Shown here piece after piece: positions 9,243 to 17,133 of a DNA stretch of 64,000 nt. The number at the start of each line of letters is the position of its first letter. Positions within the stretch are counted from its first letter, which is position 1. A program made the translations under genes and the position numbers. The notes under the pieces were generated by a model. The model saw only the letters and a list, made by a program, of their open reading frames with translations, ran no database searches and was not told where the DNA came from. Origin of the DNA: Opitutaceae bacterium (lineage in GTDB: Bacteria > Verrucomicrobiota > Verrucomicrobiia > Opitutales > Opitutaceae); assembly GCA_028284385.1 (NCBI GenBank), contig JANQRT010000068.1, positions 299,727 to 363,726 on the forward strand, given 5' to 3'.

Positions 9243-9378
9243 TACTGTTGGATAGGTTTGCTGCTGCCCATCAAAGGCATTGGTTCAAAAAGTAAACGTC
9301 GAAGGATTTGAGTTGGCTGCGCGAAATTTTTTCACGTGTGCCAGTGAATAAGCCTTGGATGGCTTCGATCTTCTCTGG

Positions 9379-10323
9379 TTAGAGCTCCGCTTCTTGCGTT
9401 GGTTCCACTTGATCGGGAGCCGCTTCTTGCTGTCCTTCTCCTTCTGTCGTCAGAAGCAGAATACGTTGAGCCGTCTTAATGAAATCTTCGGCAACGTTCA
9501 TCGACCCTTGGCTTTTGCCCAGAAGAACCATTGGCATTCCCTGCATTACAGCTCTTCCTACTGCGACGGAATTTCGAATTTGCTCAGGAAAGATGGTAGC
9601 CTTGGAGCTTATTCTTCCTTGCTCGATAAATCGTTCCAATTGAGCCTGTAGTCGCTCCACAGGTACGTCGATTCGAGTGCCGGGCTTCACGTTGTTGAGC
9701 GATATGCCTAGGATGTCCGGCTTTGGAGAGGAGAGCGATTCCGAATAGGTGGCGCACTCTTCTTTGAATTTGTTGAGCTTTTCTACTAGCAGGTGGAACC
9801 CGATGATGCTCAGCGCGTCGGGATTCGCTGGAACGAGGAGCCAATCGCTGCTGAAGATGGCGCATTGAGGCGCGTAGAAGAAATTTGGCGGACAATCGAA
9901 GAGAATGTAGTCGTATTCGCTCTCAATGGACTGGATTTGCTCGTAGAAATGAGCGTAGAATGGGATCCCCATTTCGTTCACGACTTCGTGTTCCAAATCC
10001 ATGAGATTGAAGCTTGCCGGGACGAGGTCCAGTCCCGGAAGGACCGGATTGTCATCAGAGTCCTTGACAACCTCTTTTTGGATACAGTCGGCAAGTTGGG
10101 ATCCGCTCTCCTGAAAAATGCCCAAGACGAATTTTTCCGGAGTCCGATTTAAAGCATTCCATCGATCGAGCCTCATCAGCCAGATGCTAGCATTGCTCTG
10201 AGCATCTAAGTCCACGACAAGAACGCGTTTTCCCATGTAGGCCAAGCAGGCTCCCAGGTTTACGATGAGCGACGTTTTCCCGACCCCTCCCTTAATGTTC
10301 AAGAAGCTTATTTTCGTAGCCAT
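9379..10323 (-). CDS. ParA/MinD-like ATPase without a ParB neighbour
   Basis: The 314-residue protein starts with the deviant Walker A motif KGGVGKTS (residues 11-18, both Lys present), then switch-type DLDAQSNAS and Walker B LFDCPPNF. This is the ParA/Soj family of dimerising ATPases that position DNA or protein cargo on the nucleoid. No ParB gene or parS-like cluster is visible nearby. The C-terminal 20 residues (GQQEAAPDQVEPTQEAEL) are Gln/Glu-rich and look disordered. A divergent acidic orphan starts 176 bases away and could be a partner. I would class it as an orphan ParA that positions a protein cargo, rather than chromosome-segregating Soj, mainly because ParB is absent. Confidence 0.85.
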   Translation of the reverse strand: MATKISFLNIKGGVGKTSLIVNLGACLAYMGKRVLVVDLDAQSNASIWLMRLDRWNALNRTPEKFVLGIFQESGSQLADCIQKEVVKDSDDNPVLPGLDLVPASFNLMDLEHEVVNEMGIPFYAHFYEQIQSIESEYDYILFDCPPNFFYAPQCAIFSSDWLLVPANPDALSIIGFHLLVEKLNKFKEECATYSESLSSPKPDILGISLNNVKPGTRIDVPVERLQAQLERFIEQGRISSKATIFPEQIRNSVAVGRAVMQGMPMVLLGKSQGSMNVAEDFIKTAQRILLLTTEGEGQQEAAPDQVEPTQEAEL

Positions 10324-10499
10324 AGTGGGGGTTGCTAGAGGTGAAATCCGATAGATGGATTATCGAGAAGCCCACCCATTTCCCGAATCATCGCAAATAA
10401 ACAAGGCGAACTAATTGCGTTTAACAAATCTTTGAAACACTTCCCCGTTCATGGAGTTTACATCGGTTTATTGATGGCCTATTGATTGTCCGTTTTCTT

Positions 10500-11186
10500 A
10501 TGTATCCTAATTACGCAGACAAATCTATCCTTCAGGCAGTAGCTCGTAGAAGAGAGCGTAGCGGTAGATTGTCTCGACTGGCTGCAGAGAGAGGGGAGAC
10601 CTACTTTGCGGTAGATTCTGAGTCAGAGGTTGCGTTGCAGGAAGAACATGATCCTGATGAACAAGAGCAATCGGTTTCAAGCAGTGTGGAGGTCCCTATT
10701 GAGCAGCCGGCCGAGAATCCTGAAGTCGTTGCGGAAGCAATAGCGGAGGAAGATGGATCCTGCGTTTCAAGTGAATCGATAGGAAACAAAGAGACGATCG
10801 GGAAAGTTGTACAGCAAGTCGAGGAACCTAGTTTGAATGCTGCTGCGTCGCTAGAATCAGAGTCCGATAACGATCTCGAAATCGAATCAGCAGACTCGGA
10901 TTTAGAGGATCATCCCAAGCAGTCCCTATCCGATTCGGTATATGACCTCGAAGACGAGCGTGATGATCTCGCATCGATTTCCACCATCATCGATTTTGAT
11001 ACGCTGCCTAAGTCCGAGCCAAGGCGAGTGAACAAAAAGGCCACTGAGTTGGAGAGCCTAGATGGCGAAGAAATTGTAAAATCTACAAAAAATTCGCAAA
11101 AGCGGCCAATCAGCGCTAAAAATCCGGGCAGCGGAGGGAGCAAGAAAAAAGCCACTCTGCTAGATAGCTATTTTAAAGACCTTTGA
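10500..11186 (+). CDS. Acidic, low-complexity protein of unknown function
   Basis: The 228-residue product has a short basic N-terminus (ILQAVARRRERSGRLSRL) followed by about 150 residues dominated by Glu, Asp and Ser, and ends in a basic Lys/Ser-rich tail (KKKATLLDSYFKDL). It is almost certainly intrinsically disordered apart from the first and last 20-30 residues, which look like short interaction helices. ATG at 10500 is preferred to the TTG at 10482. It is divergent from the ParA gene. Composition is consistent with one frame of coding. I recognise no family; an adaptor for the ParA ATPase is a hypothesis from position only. Confidence 0.65.
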   Translation: MYPNYADKSILQAVARRRERSGRLSRLAAERGETYFAVDSESEVALQEEHDPDEQEQSVSSSVEVPIEQPAENPEVVAEAIAEEDGSCVSSESIGNKETIGKVVQQVEEPSLNAAASLESESDNDLEIESADSDLEDHPKQSLSDSVYDLEDERDDLASISTIIDFDTLPKSEPRRVNKKATELESLDGEEIVKSTKNSQKRPISAKNPGSGGSKKKATLLDSYFKDL

Positions 11187-11188
11187 AT

Positions 11189-11212
11189 TTCGCGATCTTT
11201 CGAGATCGCGAA
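11189..11212 (+). terminator. UUCG-capped hairpin after the acidic gene
   Basis: A perfect 10-bp stem (TTCGCGATCT with AGATCGCGAA) closes a TTCG tetraloop, beginning 2 bases after the stop codon. UUCG loops make exceptionally stable RNA hairpins. There is no strong T-run after it, so it may stop transcription weakly or act as a 3'-end stabiliser. Confidence 0.6.
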
Positions 11213-11248
11213 GATCCGTAGTGATAACTAACCAACCAAAAGTCGGGC

Positions 11249-11266
11249 GCGCCTCCTTGGAGGCGC
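11249..11266. other. GC-rich palindrome between convergent genes
   Basis: GCGCCTCC-TT-GGAGGCGC is a perfect 8-bp inverted repeat in the 253-base space between the acidic gene and the ABC operon's end. It is followed by CGCATTTT on the plus strand. It may be a second terminator element; the U-run is short. Confidence 0.45.
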
Positions 11267-11439
11267 CGCTCGCATTTTGGGGGGCTACGATTTTCCTTAA
11301 CTCAAGGAACGGTCCTATCTTGTGAAGCTAAAATCATAGCGGGTGTAGCTTGCTCTTTAGGTGGAACGTGGCGTCATGGACGTGTTCATTTATGAGATAA
11401 GCGAGCCGAGGACGTCTCGCTCCACCTTCCTGCGAGAAT

Positions 11440-12171
11440 CTAATAGTTCAACGCTTTGGCCAAAAATCGTTCGGTTAGCTTCGAGCTGGGGCTGGAGAAC
11501 AGTTTCTCCGCCTTACCGAGTTCTTCGACTTTGCCGTCGGCTATGAGAGCAATGGTTTCCGCCGCTCGTTTAGCGAACCCCATCTGATGCGTCACAATGA
11601 TGATACGCTTTCCGTCTTGTATCAAGGATTCGATGACATCGAGAACCTCGGCTGTCATTTCAGGATCGAGGGCCGAGGTCGGCTCGTCGAAGAGCAGAAA
11701 TTCTGGACTGGGAGCCAGAGCTCGAGCGATGGCTACGCGCTGGTTTTGTCCGCCGGATAGCTCGGCAGGCTTTTTCCTGGCGTGTTCCTGGAGTTGAAAT
11801 CGCTCTAGCAGAGCCGTGGCTCTGAGTCGCGCATCGTTTGGGCTTTCTCCGTGCACGACTTCCAGGGGTAGCGCAATATTCGTCAGCGCATCTAAATGCG
11901 GGAACAAGTTGTAAGCCTGGAAAACGACTCCAATGGTTTTCCGGTATTCGCGAAGACCAGTCTCGTCTGTCGGTAGAAGCTTCCCATTCACCGATAAGCT
12001 GCCCGAGCTCGGTCTTTCAAGCCCGGCTAGCAGTCGAAGCGTGGTAGACTTTCCTCCACCCGATGGTCCGATCAGCGCCAAGCAGCGTGAATCCTCGACT
12101 TCAAGCGTTAGATCTTGGAGCGCCCAAAGCTCTCCATATTTTTTGGATACGCCTTGTAGATCGATTTTCAT
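11440..12171 (-). CDS. Polar amino acid ABC transporter, ATP-binding subunit
   Basis: This 243-residue ATPase has Walker A GPSGGGKST (residues 35-43), Q-loop VFQAYNLFPH, signature LSGGQNQR, Walker B LLFDEPTSALD and H-loop VTHQ. It matches the GlnQ/HisP group of amino acid importers in length and in the 'QAYNLFPH' region. It is the last gene of a four-gene minus-strand operon and overlaps the permease by 4 bases (ATGA type). It should energise uptake of a polar amino acid or close derivative together with the two genes upstream. The exact substrate cannot be read from the ATPase. Confidence 0.93.
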   Translation of the reverse strand: MKIDLQGVSKKYGELWALQDLTLEVEDSRCLALIGPSGGGKSTTLRLLAGLERPSSGSLSVNGKLLPTDETGLREYRKTIGVVFQAYNLFPHLDALTNIALPLEVVHGESPNDARLRATALLERFQLQEHARKKPAELSGGQNQRVAIARALAPSPEFLLFDEPTSALDPEMTAEVLDVIESLIQDGKRIIIVTHQMGFAKRAAETIALIADGKVEELGKAEKLFSSPSSKLTERFLAKALNY

Positions 12172-12956
12172 GTGTCGAAAGCCAAGCGCTTTTCTATGTA
12201 TCGCGACAAACGCATGATAGGCAGGCTCAAGGCTAGGTACCCCAAAGCGAGTGGAAAGAAGCTCTCGAATGTCGAATAGGTTAGGGCGTTGACTTCCTGG
12301 GCGTTAAGCGTGAATTCGCTGATCGCGATGACGGAGAGGAGCGAGGAATCCTTTATCAGATTGGCAAACTGGCCAGCCAAGGCTGGTAGGCTCTGTCGAA
12401 GGGCTTGAGGGAAGATCACGTAACGAAAAGTCTGGTACGAAGTGAAGCCAACCGCTTTGGCCGAGTCGCGCTGCGATTTCCCCACGCTTTCCATGCCAGC
12501 TCTAATAATTTCCGAAATATAGGCTCCACTGAAAAGGGACATGATCAGCACTCCCATCACGTAACGATTTTCGATTCCCAATCCATCGGCTATCACGTAG
12601 AAGAAGATGAAAATCTGGACTAGTAGGGGAGTGCCTCGAATGAGCTCTACATAGATCTTGCTCAAGTATCTCAAGGGCAGGATTCGCGATTGGACTAGCA
12701 ATGCGGAAAGGAGGCCGATGGCAACGCTGCAGACAAGCGCCACGATTGAGATTCCGATGGTATTCAGCCAGCCTATGAAAAACTTAGCCCTGTATTCGAA
12801 AACGGATGACCAATTCCAACGATAATCTAAAGCTGTAAATGAAGCGAAGAGGGCCAGTGTCAGTAAAATTAATGCCAAGGAAAAACTCAGCGCGTGAGCC
12901 CACCTTTGGGCCTTTTTGGATACAGGATCCTTCTCTTCGATGAGCAGAGACTTCAC
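12168..12956 (-). CDS. Polar amino acid ABC transporter, permease subunit
   Basis: The 262-residue membrane protein has a cytoplasmic N-terminus, an extra first transmembrane helix (about residues 24-43) and the core of the His/Glu/Gln/Arg/opine permease family. The coupling EAA loop is visible as EIIRAGMESVGKSQRDSAKAVG-like sequence around residues 150-175, preceded by VELIRGTPLLVQIFIFFY. Only one permease gene is present, so it probably works as a homodimer. It starts 6 bases after the binding-protein gene and overlaps the ATPase gene, so expression is tightly linked. Confidence 0.92.
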   Translation of the reverse strand: MKSLLIEEKDPVSKKAQRWAHALSFSLALILLTLALFASFTALDYRWNWSSVFEYRAKFFIGWLNTIGISIVALVCSVAIGLLSALLVQSRILPLRYLSKIYVELIRGTPLLVQIFIFFYVIADGLGIENRYVMGVLIMSLFSGAYISEIIRAGMESVGKSQRDSAKAVGFTSYQTFRYVIFPQALRQSLPALAGQFANLIKDSSLLSVIAISEFTLNAQEVNALTYSTFESFFPLALGYLALSLPIMRLSRYIEKRLAFDT

Positions 12957-12962
12957 GGAAAC

Positions 12963-13754
12963 CTAGAAGAAGAATGGGTAGCCGAGCTCGGCAAAAGCCT
13001 TCTTTTGTTCGCCAAGATATTTGTCGCCCAGATTTTCGAAGCCGCCCTTTCCCCGAAAATCGGAGAGGAATGCATTGACCTGGGACCTTAGTTCCTCGTT
13101 GCCCTTGTTCAGTCCGATTGCCCAGGACTCGGTTTTAAACGGCCTCAGAATGGGGCGTGTCGTTTCTGGATGCCGTTGCCAATTCATGTAGGTGGACATC
13201 TGGTCGTAAATAAAGGCGTCTACTTTGCCTTGAGCGACTTCCACTACCGCCGCCGCTTCCTTCTCGAATACGAGTATATCCGCATTTTGAATACTTTCGG
13301 TCGTGTAAATATGCCCGGTCGTTCCTTGCTTTACTGCCAGTTTCGAGCCTTTCTTGTCGAAGTCTTCGATATTGTTTCCCGAACTTTTGCGCGAGGCGAG
13401 CAGACAGAGGCCGGTGGAAAGATATGGATCGGAGAAGTCAATCGACTTGGCTCGCTCCTCGGTAGCCGTCATCGAGGAAATGATCAGGTCGATTTTTCCG
13501 GTCTTAAGCGATGGAATCAAGCCGGCGAAAGGAATGTTTTCAATGCGCACCGGCCGATCGAGAAATTCTCCCAGCGCCAGAGCCAAGTCCACGCTGACGC
13601 CGGTTGGCTGGTTATTGGGATCCGTCATTTCAAACGGCGGGTAGGCCAACTCCATGCCGACAACCAGTTCGTTCGAATCTGACTGATGCTGGGAGCACGA
13701 GGTGGCAAATAGTCCCGCTAATCCTAGGAAAATCAAAAGGGCCGCATTTCTCAT
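12963..13754 (-). CDS. Amino acid ABC transporter substrate-binding lipoprotein
   Basis: The 263-residue protein has a lipoprotein signal (LIFLGLAGLFATSC, lipobox Cys near residue 20), so it is anchored to a membrane. The family 3 solute-binding fold is clear: VGMELAYPPFEM, GVSVDLALALGEFL, IPSLKTGKIDLIISSMT, and TEERAKSIDFSDPY with the Arg that usually grips the ligand carboxylate. It ends in FAELGYPFFF. Upstream, 18 bases away on the same strand, lies a methyltransferase of the ovothiol type, which hints that the ligand may be histidine or a sulfur-substituted histidine; this is inference. Confidence 0.92.
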   Translation of the reverse strand: MRNAALLIFLGLAGLFATSCSQHQSDSNELVVGMELAYPPFEMTDPNNQPTGVSVDLALALGEFLDRPVRIENIPFAGLIPSLKTGKIDLIISSMTATEERAKSIDFSDPYLSTGLCLLASRKSSGNNIEDFDKKGSKLAVKQGTTGHIYTTESIQNADILVFEKEAAAVVEVAQGKVDAFIYDQMSTYMNWQRHPETTRPILRPFKTESWAIGLNKGNEELRSQVNAFLSDFRGKGGFENLGDKYLGEQKKAFAELGYPFFF

Positions 13755-13772
13755 GTGATCGTGGATAGGGAT

Positions 13773-14531
13773 TTAGGTGCTTAGTTTCCAGATGCTGGCT
13801 TGAGCGATACTGTATTGATTTTTTCGAGCGTGCTCTCGTATCAGAAAAGGCATGTCACGCGTATCGAGCAATTCAAAGCGAGGCTGCAGGATCGCTTTGA
13901 GGCTGTCAAAAGCTCTCACCGCTCTGCCTTCTCGATAGTAGCCGCCTAGCCAATGCTCTTTCGGCGTAAATTCCTCAAGCCAGGTGTAGGGCGAGGTGAT
14001 GGCGAGAACTCCATCCGGGGCGATCCAGTTATGGATGCTTTCCAAACACCGTTTCGGTTCGGGGAGTCGATCGATCAGATTCGCCATCAAGACGAAGTCG
14101 AAGGCGCCGAGTTCGGGTTCAAGGTTCATAGCGTCTCCTTGCCTGAATCTTACGTTTTCGGGACGCGTTTCTTTCTCTAGAACGATGGAGACTTCTCGAG
14201 TCACTTCCCCCTCATCGACAATTGAGATGACGGCCGATTTTTCTTCGCTTATTCGAATAGCGGCATCGATGAGCGCTTGGGCGAAGTCGATGCCAATCAC
14301 TTGGTCAAACCGCTTACTGAGTTCTAGACTCGATCCGCCAACGGCGCACCCAAGGTCCAGCGCCCGTTCAGAGTTTTTGGCAAATCCATCCCAGAGCCTT
14401 CCGCATCTCCGAGCGAAATGCAGAGCCTCCTTGGGGCCGATTCCATTCATGAGAAAAGCTTCGTCTTCTCCGTAGTGGAAGAGCAGATACTCGCTTACCG
14501 CCTTGTTAGACTCGTAGAAATTGGTTGGCAT
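13773..14531 (-). CDS. Stand-alone 4-mercaptohistidine N1-methyltransferase (OvoA C-domain type)
   Basis: The 252-residue protein begins NFYESNKAVSEYLLFHYGE, the hallmark of the OvoA C-terminal methyltransferase family (TIGR04345-like). The SAM motif I is ALDLGCAVGGSSLEL (about residues 57-71), followed by VIGIDFAQALIDAA and a motif IV-like FDFVLMANLIDRL. In ovothiol biosynthesis this domain methylates 5-thiohistidine at its imidazole nitrogen using S-adenosylmethionine. In OvoA it follows a sulfoxide-synthase domain; here that domain is absent from the protein and the window. It is the first gene of an operon with an amino acid importer. Stand-alone homologs are common in Verrucomicrobia as putative enzymes. 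The reaction is known for OvoA and inferred here. Confidence 0.85.
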   Translation of the reverse strand: MPTNFYESNKAVSEYLLFHYGEDEAFLMNGIGPKEALHFARRCGRLWDGFAKNSERALDLGCAVGGSSLELSKRFDQVIGIDFAQALIDAAIRISEEKSAVISIVDEGEVTREVSIVLEKETRPENVRFRQGDAMNLEPELGAFDFVLMANLIDRLPEPKRCLESIHNWIAPDGVLAITSPYTWLEEFTPKEHWLGGYYREGRAVRAFDSLKAILQPRFELLDTRDMPFLIREHARKNQYSIAQASIWKLST

Positions 14532-14711
14532 CGGCTACTCTATTGACGCCTGGCCAGGGTTGACACAACAGGAAACTGGCTTGTAGCTAGGTTAAGAATT
14601 TTCGCAAATGAGGCGTTAATTTTTACATCTTTGGTTGAAATTCTGGATCAACCTCATTTGGTGACTATACAAAGCTCCCAATTAAAACCTCTCTGAAACC
14701 CTCAGTCTCCT

Positions 14712-15245
14712 ATGTCCATCCCCAACATTTCGAATGAAGATCTCAATAATGCCATCTCGCAGGCTTTGGGAGACGTCTTCCAAACCATGCTGAGCTTTGA
14801 CTGCGAACACGTTGGTGGCAGCGAACTCGATAAGGACAACACGGCAGCCCCGGATCTAGGCGGCCAAGAGATGGATACGATTTTCGTAGGTTCAGTAGGT
14901 TTCGTGGGTAGTATAAACGGGGTAGTCTACCTCTACATGAAGTCTCATTTCGCGAAGCAGGCCGCTTCCCAGATTACGGGATTGGACGACGACTCCATCG
15001 ATTTTGAGATGATTGCCGACGTTTGTGGAGAATTGACTAACATGTTCGGCGGCGGATTTAAGAACCGGCTAGCCGATATGGAGTATGAGTCCGTTTTGAC
15101 TATTCCAACTGTCCTCAGTGGTGATGAGATGTTCATTTCCACCTTGGGCGTAGCCAAACACTTACGCTTGGACTTCCTTTCCAAGGGAGATGAGGTTGTG
15201 GCGGATCTCGTTCTAGCCGAGCCTGCTGCGTCTGTCGCTGCCTAG
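14712..15245 (+). CDS. cheX: CheX/CheC-type chemotaxis phosphatase
   Basis: The 177-residue protein matches the CheX group of CheY-P phosphatases. The active-site helix is visible as IADVCGELTNMFGGG (about residues 100-115), which supplies the conserved Glu and Asn of the ExxN motif. Early strands (TIFVGSVGFVGSINGVVYLYM) and the late LRLDFLSKGDEVVADLVLAE fit the fold. It should dephosphorylate a CheY-like regulator in the cytoplasm. No cheY lies beside it. Its stop codon shares the palindrome CTAG with the stop of the convergent pyrophosphatase gene. Confidence 0.85.
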   Translation: MSIPNISNEDLNNAISQALGDVFQTMLSFDCEHVGGSELDKDNTAAPDLGGQEMDTIFVGSVGFVGSINGVVYLYMKSHFAKQAASQITGLDDDSIDFEMIADVCGELTNMFGGGFKNRLADMEYESVLTIPTVLSGDEMFISTLGVAKHLRLDFLSKGDEVVADLVLAEPAASVAA

Positions 15246-16918
15246 CTGATTCCAGCCCCTTTCAGCATACTAGTAAGGTAGGGAATCAGTTGTTTCTTAC
15301 GACTTACCACTCCTTTTAGGTCATAGATAAGTCCTTTTTGAACAACAGGATAGGAGATTCCATCGATATAATCGGGGTCGCCCTTCATTAGCAGCAAAGA
15401 GTTGTGTTTGTTGATATCCGTTACTAGCACGCAAGCGAAGGCCAGACCCTCCGACTTCACTAGCTGCGAGAGGGCATCCGCCAATTGATCGCTGCAATTC
15501 CAGAAATTCTGGAATCCCAGTTCCTCAATCTGGGAAACCGAGAACTTAACCTTGTCCTCTTCGTAGAACTTCTGGTCCGCTCTGATCACCTCTTCCGATC
15601 GCATCGAAAGAATGATCGATCCGCTGCTGAAGATTTTTTGGGCCAGATCCTTTGCCTCTATTCCGGAAAGTTTTTCGAGCCATAGCAACGTATCTCCGTC
15701 CTTTGAAGTGGAAGTAGGACCCGTCAAATTGAGCGTGTCGGATATGATGCCGCTCATCATGATGCCTGCGATTTCGGGGCTGGGGCTGATTTCCTCTTGG
15801 CGGAACATATCTCCGATTATGGTGCAGGTCGAACCGACTGGCTCGTTGATAAAACGAATGGGCTGAGCCGTGTTCAGGCCGAGTCGATGGTGATCAATAA
15901 CCTCTTTGATATTGACTTCATGGGCTCCTGGCACTGCCTGGCCAAGCTCGTTGTGGTCGACCAGAACCAGGTTGGTGGTGGTCGGCTTCAGGATATCCGT
16001 CTTGGTGAAAATGCCTCGCAGCCTTCCAGATTCCTCCGTGACCATAAAGGCGGGCGCATGTGAACTGGCGATCCGGCGTTTGACTTGATTGAGTCGTTCG
16101 TTTGAGCCGAAGGTCACGCAATTGGTTTCGATAAGCTTATTTAATCGAGAAGCAGTGCGGATTGCCCAAGAAGTAGTGGCAGAGTCGTAGGGACTTCCGA
16201 TTACGGAAACGCCGTTTTCCTTAGCCAGTTCAACCACTTCGGGGTCGATTGTTAGGCTCCCGGTGATTACCAGCAATCTCACGCCAATTTGAATGGATCG
16301 CTGCTGAATGTCCCAACGATCGCCAACGATGATAATGGATTGTTCAGCCGGGATCGCATCGGAAGCGGTGAATTTGCCAAAAGACCGGATGTCCATGGCT
16401 CCAATTTTCACATACATGTCCTCCAGGCTATCACCATCTCGAATGAACTTCACGTTCCCCTTGATCGCTTTCACTACATCGTTGATGCTAGTGTGGACCT
16501 GTCGCATGGCCCTGGGCTCGTCGTACTTTGGAGTGAAGTAATCGCCCATCTGAAAAATGGATACATATCCCTTGAGGATCTTTTCCTCATCCGTCACCGG
16601 CAAGACGCGGATGTCATGCTTGTCGATAAGTTCCAAAGCCTCAGAAATGGTGGCTTCCTCGTGAGTCCGAACCACGTTTCGAACCATGATATCCTTAACC
16701 CGCGTCGATACATCGCCTATGAACAGCGGCGTGGGCTGATTGAATTCCTGGAGGATGGTGTCGATGCGAGCATTCGTGTTGCCGCACCTAGCTGGAATGT
16801 AGCCTTTCTCGCCTTTGAGGATTTTGAAATTAGCGTAGGCGATTGCCGAGCAGATGGAGTCGGCATCCGGATTCTTGTGGCCTATGATGTAGGTTATTTC
16901 CTGCTGGGAACTAGCCAT
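15242..16918 (-). CDS. ppaC: Mn-dependent inorganic pyrophosphatase with CBS and DRTGG domains
   Basis: The 558-residue enzyme is family II (DHH) pyrophosphatase, longer than the minimal form of about 310 residues because of an inserted regulatory block. Metal-binding motifs are HKNPDADS (H14, D18, D20), DHNE and DHHRLG. The insert holds CBS motifs (VKDIMVRNVVRTHEEATISEAL, about residues 73-120), a DRTGG-type region, and a second CBS part near 255-310. CBS pyrophosphatases hydrolyse PPi and are tuned by adenine nucleotides and diadenosine polyphosphates. The DHHA2 domain occupies the C-terminus. It is convergent with cheX and overlaps it by 4 bases. Confidence 0.93.
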   Translation of the reverse strand: MASSQQEITYIIGHKNPDADSICSAIAYANFKILKGEKGYIPARCGNTNARIDTILQEFNQPTPLFIGDVSTRVKDIMVRNVVRTHEEATISEALELIDKHDIRVLPVTDEEKILKGYVSIFQMGDYFTPKYDEPRAMRQVHTSINDVVKAIKGNVKFIRDGDSLEDMYVKIGAMDIRSFGKFTASDAIPAEQSIIIVGDRWDIQQRSIQIGVRLLVITGSLTIDPEVVELAKENGVSVIGSPYDSATTSWAIRTASRLNKLIETNCVTFGSNERLNQVKRRIASSHAPAFMVTEESGRLRGIFTKTDILKPTTTNLVLVDHNELGQAVPGAHEVNIKEVIDHHRLGLNTAQPIRFINEPVGSTCTIIGDMFRQEEISPSPEIAGIMMSGIISDTLNLTGPTSTSKDGDTLLWLEKLSGIEAKDLAQKIFSSGSIILSMRSEEVIRADQKFYEEDKVKFSVSQIEELGFQNFWNCSDQLADALSQLVKSEGLAFACVLVTDINKHNSLLLMKGDPDYIDGISYPVVQKGLIYDLKGVVSRKKQLIPYLTSMLKGAGIS

Positions 16919-17133
16919 GTTGCGAGGGCGTTTGATTGGCCGTTGAAGATGAAAGGTTTAGAAGATCGGGCAATAGCCAAATGCACTTGAGTGTTAAAAT
17001 GGAATAATCGTGTAACATTGGGCAGACATTCGCCTAAGCAGAAAACCAGCCATTTCGCCATTCCCGTAAATTTCTCGCTCTCACCCGCTTAGAGATTGCC
17101 TCTGCTCGATGGCGTTACACAGAGTACCTTGAA

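Noticed and set aside
9379..10323. Chromosome or plasmid partition locus with replication origin
   Set aside because: No ParB, parS-like palindromes, DnaA boxes or replication gene are seen near the ParA.
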